Shown one piece after another: positions 55,219-64,000 of a DNA stretch of 64,000 bases (positions within the stretch are counted from its first letter, which is position 1; every line of letters starts with the position of its first letter). A model generated the notes under the pieces. It did not search any database, had not been told where the DNA came from, and saw only the letters and a program-made list of their open reading frames with translations. The DNA comes from Aplidium turbinatum (Eukaryota; Chordata; Ascidiacea; Aplousobranchia; Polyclinidae), in NCBI GenBank assembly GCA_918807975.1, contig OU964925.1, positions 8,904,798 to 8,968,797 on the forward strand, in the 5' to 3' direction. A program made the translations under genes and the position numbers.

Positions 55219-56723
55219 GGGTGCAACCTAGTTCGTACCCTGAAACGATCGATAGAAAAAATTAAAAAAGCCGAAGTCGCTGATCGCAGTTTAACAGCAC
55301 AAAGCCGAACTCGCTGATCGGAGTTTCTGCAAACAAACTCGAAGGTTAGGGTAAAGGTTAGCGGAAACTGCGGAAAAATGTTTGCGGAAACTGCAATCAG
55401 CGAGGGTTAGAGGTCATAGATTACTCGATCGTTAGAGTTAGGGCAGAGTTAGGGTAAGCGGAAACTGCGGAAAAATGTTTGCGGAAACTGCGATCAGCGA
55501 GGGTTAGAACATAGATTACTCTATGGTTAGAATTAGGGTAAAGGTTAGCGGAAACTGCGGGAAAATATTTGCGGAAGCTGCGGTCATCGAGGGTTAGAGC
55601 ATAGATTACTCTATGGTTAGAGACTTAAAGTTAGGGTAAGGGTTAGCGGAAACTGTGGTTAGCGGAAACTACGGAAAAATGTTTGTGGTGTAGCGGACGC
55701 TGCTTTCAGCATATCCACCCATACACAGCCATCAGTGGGATGGCAACATTCCTGGGCAAGGTCGGCAAGGAATGATAGGACACGAGGTCGATTACGCTGC
55801 TGTATTGTTTACTAACTCAACTCAGAAGATCAATGCTTGCTCACAACGTAATTGTTTATAGTTTTTAATCTTCGATCCAGCAACACAGAAAGTAAAGGAA
55901 AACACCGGAATATTAAAGCTCCACCACCAACAACTGGATACGAAATGTCGTCGCTGCTGCATTAACAATAAACTGATCCAAACGTCATCCTGGCAGTGCC
56001 AAAAATAGAAAACGGTAGTAACAACGAAACTGAGATATTGGTTTAGAATTACCAAGACTGATTTCTTGATACCGGTTTTAAGTTCTGACTTTTGATATTG
56101 CATTCAACTGATTTCCATATTGAAAGAACCGACTTTTCATATTGAACAAAAACTCAACAAACTATTGATTTTCACATAGCAAAAACTTAACACACTCTGA
56201 TTTTCACATGTTGTAGAACTCTACAAAAGACTAAATTTCCACATAGCAAACGACTGATTGATTTAAAATCATGAGCTTAACTTCTTTAAGAAGGTACTAG
56301 TGTGAGATTGCGAGTTTTACATATGATCACACAACGCAACACGACTGCAATTCTACATAACGATGAACCAAGGTAGGAATTCGGCATAGTGACGTTGATT
56401 ACAGAAGTTGAATTCCCGATTGCTGAATTGAATTCCCGAGACGTGCAGTTATGCGCTCAAGGCGGAGTCTTCTGGAAGATTCTAGTGACGTGTACGTGTG
56501 ACGTCAGAGACGACAGAGCTCTCTGGCGCTACAGTGGCAACTGCGATGAGCGAGGGTTAGCGGAAACTGCGATCAGCGACTTCGGCTATCTTTCTCTCGA
56601 TCTTTTCAGGGGGAAAATTTTAAAATGTTTGCGGAAACTGCGATCAGCGACTTCCGTTTTTTTTAAATTTTTTCTCTCGATCTTTTCAGGGTACGAACTG
56701 AGGGTACGAACTAGGTTGCATCC
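55219..56723. mobile_element. Mutator-like MITE with tandem inner repeats
   Basis: Ends GGGTGCAACCTAGTTCGTAC and (reverse complement) GGATGCAACCTAGTTCGTAC, with a 9 bp duplication AATTCCCTT (55210-55218, 56724-56732). Inner arms share AGTCGCTGATCGCAGTTT. Left-inner sequence holds several ~115 bp units of TTAGCGGAAACTGCGG ... GCGAGGGTTAGAG (about 55340-55680). The right half contains unrelated sequence without a clear gene. Confidence 0.85.
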
Positions 56724-56824
56724 AATTCCCTTAACGATTAGCTAATCGCGCTGCTGAGTTCAAAAACTTTTATTATTTTACTTGAAATCTTTGTCTATTC
56801 TCGAACTTTCTAAAAAGCTAAACA

Positions 56825-57105
56825 ATGAGTGTCAAAAAACGAAAATATTCAGAAACCTACTTAAAGTTGGGGTTTACATTTACGATAAACAATGGTTTGG
56901 ATATACTAGTATGTGCAAGCTACTTTGTCAAAAATTATTGGGAAATGATTCGATGAAACCAAGTCTTCTCACTCGGCATTTGGAGAGAGCTCATCCGGAA
57001 TTCAAAGACAAGGATCTTAATTTTTTCAAGCATAGTGAATTAATGTTTGAGAAACAACGCTTGGATAAAGGTGGCATGTTTTTCCAACAAATCAATGCTT
57101 CACTA
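56825..57105 (+). pseudogene. BED-finger hAT fragment (ZBED5-like)
   Basis: The start reads MSVKKRKYSETYLKLGFTF. The next part, in another frame, reads LLCQKLLGNDSMKPSLLTRH then LERAHPEFKDKDLNFFK. This matches the BED zinc finger and flank of ZBED5/FAM200-type hAT proteins (C..C...LAN.SMKPSKLKRHLETKHPE). The frame changes near 56900 and the rest of the transposase is missing. Confidence 0.7.
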
Positions 57106-57282
57106 AAGGCATACAAATTTTGGGGGTACACAAACGAATCTATAAATTGACCAAAGGGTACTGATGAACAGAAAGTTTGGGAACCCCTGATATAGCCTAT
57201 ACCTATAATTTTTGTGAATGGAATGAAAAGTGAGAAATTGTTCGCAAATGTTCAAGTCTGGCATAACTCCTCTGATAAACAC

Positions 57283-57708
57283 CGGAATGGCCCGTTTCGG
57301 CGAGTCCAATTCGGCTAGTCCGATTCGGCGAGTGCCCTAATCGGCGAAAGCCCTTTTCGGCGAGTTCCCTATTCAGCGATTTTTTGAATTTTGTTTTTTT
57401 AATTATCGGGTACCAAAGCCTAATTATCATTGCTGTTTTAGGGTTAGGGTTTGGGTTGGAGTTAAGATTTAAGGGTTAGGGCTTAAGGGGTTAAGGGTTA
57501 GGGGGTAAAGGGTTAGGGGGTTAAAAGTTAGGGAGTTAAGAGTTAGGAGATTAAGGGTTAGGGTGTTATTTGAACGTTTAGTGACGTTAAAACGATGTAA
57601 AAGCGGCAATGATAATTAGGCTACAGTACCCAATAATTTTTAAAAAAAAATTTGAAAGATCGCCGAATTGGACTCGCCGAATCGGACTCGTCGAATAATA
57701 GCAGACCC
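57283..57708. mobile_element. MITE with telomere-like repeats
   Basis: A 426 bp element flanked by a 9 bp duplication GATAAACAC (57274-57282, 57709-57717). Inverted arms carry CGGCGAGTCCAATTCGGC and variants. The centre, 57438-57570, holds imperfect TTAGGG-like units (GGGTTAGGG, GGGGTTAAGG). The 9 bp duplication suggests a Mutator-like origin. Confidence 0.82.
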
Positions 57709-57871
57709 GATAAACACAGCTAATTGCTCTGTACCTGTAGTTTGGTGAAACGTCATTATAAGGCATTTCTTTGCAGGCACGTAAGTTATGTGACAATCAG
57801 GTATTCTTGCCATTTTAGGCACTTCTAGAAAAAATAATATTTGTGCTGCATCGATGAGGGCTGCATGCGAC

Positions 57872-58372
57872 CAGTGTTGTACGTTGACGCCGTCAATTTG
57901 ACGGTGTCATTTGACGGCGTCAACTTTTTGCTGACGCTGAGGCTAGCGCCGTCAATTTATTTTTTAGTTGATGAAAGTGATAGCGCCGTCAACTATTTTG
58001 CCGATTTTAAGCGTCAAGCGTCATTTTTTGTTTTCATAGAAAATCTCGTTTCACAATGTATTCTGGCGAGCGCGACTCATCCGAATTACCAGTTTTTGCG
58101 TTGGTTACAATGGCTCCCTGGAATACATGCGAAAGAAGTTCGCCAAATGGTGATCACCCATGTACTGAGAACGAGGGATCAGAGACTGAAAGCGAAAATC
58201 CATGAATGGCATCGCGGACGTTGAATATACTTTATTTCAAGAGCTCTATGCCATTGAAAAGAGCGATGTTGGTGCAGTGGACCTCGTTAAAAGATTTATA
58301 CATGCTAAACTATCACAGCACGCTTGGAACAGTGATACCTTTCCGACTAAACGTTTTCAACTTGTTTTTGAA
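57872..58372 (+). mobile_element. hAT D fragment
   Basis: Starts CAGTGTTGTACGTTGACG and matches hAT D (27680-28952, reversed) up to TTTGAAATACGCAA. Coding remnants include HPNYQFLRWLQWLPGIHAKE and LFQELYAIEKSDVGAVD. It lacks the 324 bp MITE seen in the other copy. The far end and the duplication are missing. Confidence 0.8.
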
Positions 58373-58649
58373 ATACGCAACTATTATTGGGAGGGTGAAA
58401 AAAAGGACCACCGTCATTCTAAGGAAGGTAAAATGCGGCGGAATGGAGGTGATAAGGCGGAATGGATATGGATTTTTTGACAATTTTACTGTGTTTTTAC
58501 AATAAAAACATTAAACCAACGACGAGTGTTGAATATAACTACCTAGAATGACATAAAATTTACCAAATTCCATCAATTCAACTAAAAATTTACCCAATTA
58601 AATAATAAAAATAAAAATATGAAACGTTTGCAACTAAATGTGTTGTAGC

Positions 58650-61600
58650 TATCTAATTTCTGCTCACATTTTAATTTTTGCAATAAAAGTACTAATCTAA
58701 CGCAACTGCAAAGAGTATGTCTTGCTTTATGCACGTGGAAAGTTTCAGGTTTATATCTTATCTACAAAACGGGCAATCATCGTTCAAACGTAGCCGCTCG
58801 GCGACATATTTTTCCAATGCATTGTAAAGGCGAATCGATCCTTATTCACTTCAGTAAGCTATAAGCCACCCCCTGTTTGCAGTGATTGGTAAATAGTGCT
58901 TCCACTAAATTTGCTGTAGTTTTCTTGTTTTTGCTCGGATTTTAACAATTTTGCCATCGTTGGAAAGCAAGATCATACATCAAAACGAATCAATTGGTTA
59001 CAAATCTAAAACAAGTACCATCTTGTTCTTGTGATAACTTAACCTTCACCAATTTGTACCGATTCTCAGCAATTTTTATTTTATACAATAAAATTATTAA
59101 TCGTATGCAAATTGAAAGAGTATGTCTTGCTTTATGCACAGGAAAAGTTTCAAGTTTATATCTTATCTACCAAACGAGCAATCGTCGGTCAAACGTAGCT
59201 GCTCGGCGACACTCTTTCCAATGCATTGTAAAGGCGAATCGATCCTTATTCAGTATACGCCACCCCCTGTGTGCAGTGATCGGTAAATAGTGCTTCCACT
59301 AAACTTGCTGTAGTTTTCTCGTTTCTGCTCGAATTTTAACAATTTTGCGATCGTTGGAAAGCACGATTATGTATCTACCCGAATCAATTGGCTACAAATC
59401 CAGAACAAGTACTATCTTTATCTTGTAATAAACTTCACCAATTTGTACCGATTCTCAGCAATTTAATTTTTTCAATAAAATCAATAATCGTTTACAAATT
59501 GAAAGAATAGGTCTTGCTTTTTTCACCAAAAAAGTTTCAGGTTTAAAGCTTATCTACCAAACGAGCAATCGTCGTTCAAACTTAACCGCCCAGCGAAGCT
59601 TTTTTCCAATGCATTGTAATGGCGAATCGATTCTTATTCAGTATAAGCCACCCCCTGTTTGCAGTGATCGGTAAATAGTCCTTCCACTGAAATTGCTGTA
59701 ACTTTCTCATTTCTAGTCAGATTTTAACAATTTTGCCATCGTTGGAAAGTACAATTATATATCTATCCGAATCAATTAAATGCAAGCACAAAGTAAGTAG
59801 GCTACTAACTTTTTCTTGTGATAACTTAAACTTCACCAATTTGTACCGATTCTCAGCAATTTACTTTATACAATAAAATTAATAAACTTTTACAAATTGA
59901 AAGGGTAGGTCTTGTTTTATGCACATGAAAAGTTTCAGATTTATATCTTATCTAACAAACGAGCAATCGTCGTTCAAACTTAACCGCCCAGCGAAGCTTT
60001 TTTCAATGCATTGTAATGGTGAATCGATCCTTATTCATTATACGCCACCCCCTGTTTGCTGTGATCGGTAAATAGTGCTTCAACTAAACTTACTGTAGTT
60101 TTCTTGTTTCTGCTCAGATTTTAACAATTAATTTCGCCATCGTTTGAAAGTACGATTATATATCTACCTGAATCAATTAAACACAAACACAAAGTTAGTA
60201 CTAACTTTATCTTGTGATAACTTAAACTTCACCAATTTGTACCGATTCTCAGCAATTTAATTTTTAAAATAAAATCATTAATCGTTTGCAAATAGAAAGA
60301 GTATGTCTTGCTTTATGCACCTGAAACGTTTCAGATTTAGTTCTCATCTACCAAACGAGCAATTGTCGTTCAAACTTAACCGCCCAGCGAAGCTTTTTTT
60401 CAATGCATTGTAAAGGCGAATCCATCCTTATTCAGTATAAGCCACCCCCTGTTTGCAGTGATCGGTAAATAGTGCTTCTACTAAACTTGCGGTAGTTTTC
60501 TTGTTTTTGCTCGGATTTTAACAATTTTGCCATCGTTGGAAAGCACGATCATACATCTACACGAATCAATTGGCTACAAATCCAAAACAAGTACCATCTT
60601 TTTCTTGTGATAACTTAAACTTCACCAATTTGTACCGATTCTCAGCAATTTACTTTATACAATAAAATTATTAAACTTTTGCATATTAAAAGAGTAGCCT
60701 ATGACTTGCTTTATGCACATGAAAAGTTTCAAGTTTATATCTTATCTACAAAACTGGCAATCGTCGTTCAAACTTAACCGCCCAGCGAAGCTTTTTTTCA
60801 ATGCATTGTGAAGGCGAATCGATCCTTATTCAGTATACGCCACCCCCTGTTTGTAGTGATCGGTAAATAGTGCTTCTACTAAACTTGCTGTAGTTTTCTT
60901 GTTTCTCCTCGGATTTTAACAATTTTGCCATCGTTGGAAAGCACGATCATACATCTACACGAATCAATTAAACAGTAGCACAAAATAAATACTAGCTTTA
61001 TCTTGTGATAACTTAAACTTCACCAATTTGTACCGATTCTCAGCAATTTACTTTATACAATAAAATTATTAATCGTATGCAAATTGAAAGAGTATGTCTT
61101 GCTTTATGCACAAGAAACGTTTCAGATTTATATCTTATCTAATAAACTTGCAATCGTCGTTCAAGCGTAGCCGCTAGGCGACACATTTTTCCAATGCATT
61201 GTAAAGGCGAATCGATCCTTATTCAGTATACGCCACCTCCTGTTTGCAGTGATCGGTAAATAGTGCTTCCACTAAACTTGCTGTAGTTTTCTTGTTTCTG
61301 CTCGGATTTTAACAATTTTGCGATCGTTGGAAAGTACGATTATATATCTACCGGAATCAATAAAATGCAAGCACAAAGTAAGTACTAAGTTTATCTTGTG
61401 ATAACTTAAATTTCACCAACTTGTACCTACTCTCAGCAATTTACTTTATACAATCAAATCATTAATCGTTCACAAATTGAAAGAGTATGTCTTGCTTTAT
61501 GCACATGAAAAGTTTCAGCTTTATATATCATCTCCCAAACGAGCAATCGTCGTTCAGACTTGACCACCCAGCGAAGCTTTTTTTCAATGCATTGTAAAGG

Positions 61601-61935
61601 CGAATCGATCCTTATTCATTATACGCCACCTCCTGTTTGCAGTGATCGGTAAATAGTGCTTCCACCAAACTTGCTGAAGTTTTCTCGTTTCTGCTAGGAT
61701 TTTAACAATTTTGCCATCGTTGGAAAGTAAGATCACACATCTAAGCGAATCAATTGGCTACAAATCCAGAATAAGTACTATCTTTATCTTGTAATAACTT
61801 AAACTTCACCAATTTGTACCGATTCTCAGCAATTTAATTTTTACAATAAAACCATTAAAGCTTAGCAAATTGAAAGGGTAGGTCTTAAAATTCAGGTTCA
61901 TGTCTTATCTATAAAGTGAGCAATCGTCGTTCGTA
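58650..61935 (+). repeat. Satellite array, subfamily B (~395 bp units)
   Basis: About eight head-to-tail units. The landmark TTTGTACCGATTCTCAGCAA recurs near 59050, 59440, 59838, 60236, 60626, 61026, 61419 and 61811, a period of 390-400. Each unit also has GTATGTCTTGCTTTATGCAC, GAGCAATCGTCGTTCAAAC, AGGCGAATCGATCCTTATTC and CAGTGATCGGTAAATAGTGC. Related to subfamily A by the shared words. It ends near ACTTGGACAACACTG, which resembles a hAT terminus. Confidence 0.9.
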
Positions 61936-62079
61936 CTTGGACAACACTGATACATCTCACACCTAGGAAAAGAGCAAGAAACTAGCCGTTTTTGTCATTC
62001 GTCCAGTTCAAAGAACACGCAACACAATTTAAGCCCTTTGAATTGAGATTGTTTGGAGGGTAGCTCATAGCCTTCCTAC

Positions 62080-62357
62080 CAGTTCTGTAGCCAAGGGGGG
62101 GGGGAGGGGTTGGGGGTTACAACCCCCTTTTTAGCACGCGTGTGACGTCACGATATTAAAATGATGCTTTCAGTCTTTATGTCTCTAAAATAAAGTTTGT
62201 TTAATTTTAAACGAAACTGCATTGAAAGAGCGAGTTTTGCCAATACCAAACATTTAAATATCTCAACCAGGAATTCGCAACAAGAAAACATAGCAACTTA
62301 GCTTTATTACCAAAAAATGCCTAAGAAAACATCATCTTATCCTTGTGCTATGTCACC
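62080..62357 (-). mobile_element. hAT C fragment (copy 3)
   Basis: One end (CAGTTCTGTAGCCAAG) and the adjacent ~270 bp match the hAT C copies (GCGTGTGACGTCACGATATT, AGAGCGAGTTTTGCCAATAC, ATTACCAAAAAATG). It breaks off at CACCGGACA and joins inverted satellite sequence. No duplication. Confidence 0.78.
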
Positions 62358-62764
62358 GGACATTTTTGTTCAAGCACTATTTACCGATCACAGCAAACAT
62401 GGGTGGCGTATACTGAATAAGGATCGATTCGCCTTTACAATGCATTGGAAAAAGTGTCGCCTAGCGATTAAGTTTGAACAACGATTGCTCGTTTGGTAGA
62501 TGAGATATAAACTTGAAACTTTTCAGGTGAAAAAAAAAGACATACTCTTTCAATTTGTAAACGATTAATGACTTTATTGTAAAAATTAAATTGCTGAGAA
62601 TCGGTACAAATTGGTGAAGTTTAAGTTATCACAAGATAAAGTTAGTACTTATTTTGTGCTACTGTTTAATTGATTCGGGTAGATGTAGAATTGTAATTTC
62701 CAACGATGGCAAAATTGTTAAAATCCGAGCAGAAATGAGAAAGCTACAGCAAGTTCAGTGGAAG
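62358..62764 (-). repeat. Inverted satellite B unit
   Basis: Reverse complement of about one subfamily B unit (GCACTATTTACCGATCAC, AACGATTGCTCGTTTGG, TTGCTGAGAATCGGTACAAA). It is opposite in orientation to the main array and joined directly to the hAT C fragment. Interrupted on its right by a Ty3/gypsy LTR. Confidence 0.85.
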
Positions 62765-63067
62765 TGTGCGCGAAACGGGCTACTTACTTTTCTTTCTTCG
62801 GTCTCAGTTTTCAACGACTTGCAAAATGAAGAGAAACAATATTTGTGCACTTTTGTTTTATTAATTCAGTTTCTTCTTTCTCGTGATAAGCAAAAAAAAA
62901 AGAATAATCGTCCTGTAACTCAACCAACTCAAAACTCTGCATTTTTTTCAACCTAGTCAAAAAAATGAAACGTGTAACTTACAAAAAATGTGAGATCATC
63001 TGAAGGCAAGCGCGAGACTAATTTAGTTTCTCGCGCGGGCTTGCGGTGATCGAAGCCAAACGTCACA
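62765..63067 (-). repeat. Proposed Ty3/gypsy 3' LTR
   Basis: About 303 bp, bounded by TGTGACGTTTGG and CGTTTCGCGCACA on the minus strand. The left border is where the satellite match stops. Exact borders need the partner LTR outside the window. Confidence 0.45.
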
Positions 63068-63464
63068 CCAGCCCTCCCCCAGATGAACCATGTGATGTTC
63101 CAAACAAAATTGGTGAATCGACAAAACATATGTGATGTACACAAAAAATAATGCAATATATAAGAACTCGACATTTGAGAATGATTTTTCAACACACAGA
63201 GATCAAAAGAAGCTTCAGAGGGACGCTTTCGTGTGGATTCATATTCAAAAGTAAGGGAACACAAACTGATTTTAAGAGGATTTTTTTTAAAACAAACTAG
63301 TTGATTGAAGTAATATTTTCTTGATTATAAATAGAATGAATAAAGAGAGAATGTTTCGTTGTTATCGGAGTTTACCAGACAAATTGATCCACCAACTAAG
63401 AACGGCCATGCAACTTTCCTGCAGAAAGAGAAAATATTATTCAAGATAACATACAAATAGATTA

Positions 63465-64000
63465 GGGTTTGTATCTTGACGGCGGTACAAGCACGCGGCC
63501 AGCACGCGTTTGCACAAAAGTCTGCCAACTATCCTCTTCCAGAGAGCCTGGGATTGTTTGAGCATTGTTGCCGTCCTGCCCGTTGCTGACATTCCGTTCT
63601 GGTTCATCTGGTTCATCTGGTGGTTTATAAAAAACTTTCAGTCTGTCGACAGAAACTGATTTTTCTTTGCCGTTCATCGAAAGTATAAAATACTTTTCAT
63701 TGCGCTTGATTACTTCGTATGGTCCGCTGAATCGGGGACGTAGTGGGACCTGTTGGTGGTCGTTTCTAACTATAACATACTTGCAAGTCCAGAGGTTTTT
63801 GTCCACATATGAAGTTACTTCACTGTGAACGCGTGGAGGTGTAGGGCGGATGCTGGCGAAGTATTCTTTTAGTTTGCGAACGAATTGGTGAGTATCCACA
63901 ATCTGATTCGGGGATTCCCTAAATTCTTGAGGCAACTTCAGTGTTTCACCATAAACAAGTTCTGCAGGTGAGCATTCTAATTCTTCCTTCAGAGTGGTAC
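63465..64000 (-). pseudogene. Ty3/gypsy integrase C-terminal region (partial)
   Basis: Reads VPLRPRFSGPYEVIKRNEKY then FILSMNGKEKSVSVDRLKVF, the SH3-like C-terminal domain of gypsy integrases (F.GPY.V..R....F....G....VS.DRLKP), followed by an acidic, Pro-rich tail. It continues past the window edge. Labelled pseudogene only because it is a retroelement part whose integrity is not visible. Confidence 0.85.

Larger units (their letters stand above)
62765..64000 (-). mobile_element. Ty3/gypsy retroelement, 3' part (runs off window)
   Basis: Minus-strand element recognised from the integrase C-terminus. The proposed 3' LTR is 62765-63067 (TGTG...CACA). Next to it on the element's sense strand is a purine-rich GGGGGAGGGCTGG that could be the polypurine tract. 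The other LTR and most of pol lie beyond 64000, so wholeness and age cannot be judged. It inserted into satellite sequence. Confidence 0.7.

Noticed and set aside
58202-58505. Host gene from MNGIADVEYTLFQELYAIEK frame
   Set aside because: The same sequence lies within hAT D at 28.4-28.8 kb, so it is transposon-derived.
57872-61950. A single hAT D element spanning the satellite array, from CAGTGTTGTACG to ACAACACTG
   Set aside because: The flanks (CATGCGAC and ATACATCT) do not match as a duplication, and the right terminus differs (CAGTGTTGTCCAAG).

Overview
The window is eukaryotic and almost certainly from an invertebrate metazoan. It is AT-rich, has spliced host genes with GT-AG introns, and carries BEL/Pao, Ty3/gypsy, LINE, piggyBac, hAT and Mutator-like elements plus tRNA-derived SINEs. 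The short word TAGGCTAC/GTAGCCTA recurs throughout. I cannot name the phylum from the sequence alone.

Host genes: the only convincing ones are two copies of a four-exon GNAT-family (arylalkylamine N-acetyltransferase-like) gene facing each other. Copy 1 is on the plus strand at 9.55-11.72 kb. It looks complete except for one extra A in a run beside the exon 3 donor, which puts it out of phase with exon 4. Copy 2 is on the minus strand, with exons at 53.1-53.3, 38.6-38.7 and 38.0-38.2 kb. Its exons 2-4 are in phase and open, its first exon was not found, and its 14.4 kb second intron is packed with nested mobile elements.

Layout: 0.7-3.9 kb holds a LINE with an open 1032-codon ORF2 and a 10 bp target duplication. 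4.7-7.8 kb holds a hAT MITE and an old piggyBac hit by a 5'-truncated LINE. 8.1-9.0 kb is a TA-flanked MITE. 9.5-11.7 kb is GNAT copy 1. 13.3-14.1 kb holds a SINE and a perfect 33 bp hairpin. 14.4-22.1 kb is a heavily broken BEL/Pao fossil, into which a 2978 bp element of unclear superfamily with a 554-codon ORF has inserted (18.88-21.85 kb). 22.6-23.3 kb is a palindromic element. 23.48-32.06 kb is a nest: hAT A holds a foldback element with minisatellite arms (which holds two more hATs) and hAT B, which holds hAT C, which holds hAT D and a CR1/L2-type LINE; D in turn holds a MITE. Each level is closed by a matching target-site duplication. 35.9-37.9 kb is a long-TIR element with an 8 bp duplication and remnants of another unclassified protein. 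39.36-52.53 kb is a second nest in the GNAT intron: two TIR elements and a palindrome enclose a young BEL/Pao element (two 498 bp LTRs, GTACC duplication), itself hit by a piggyBac. 53.6-62.8 kb carries arrays of a ~395-400 bp satellite, two MITEs with 9 bp duplications (one with TTAGGG-like repeats) and hAT fragments. The window ends inside a Ty3/gypsy element.

The nesting gives a relative insertion order. The most interesting candidates are the two transposase-like families at 18.9-21.9 and 35.9-37.9 kb, which I could not place in a named superfamily.
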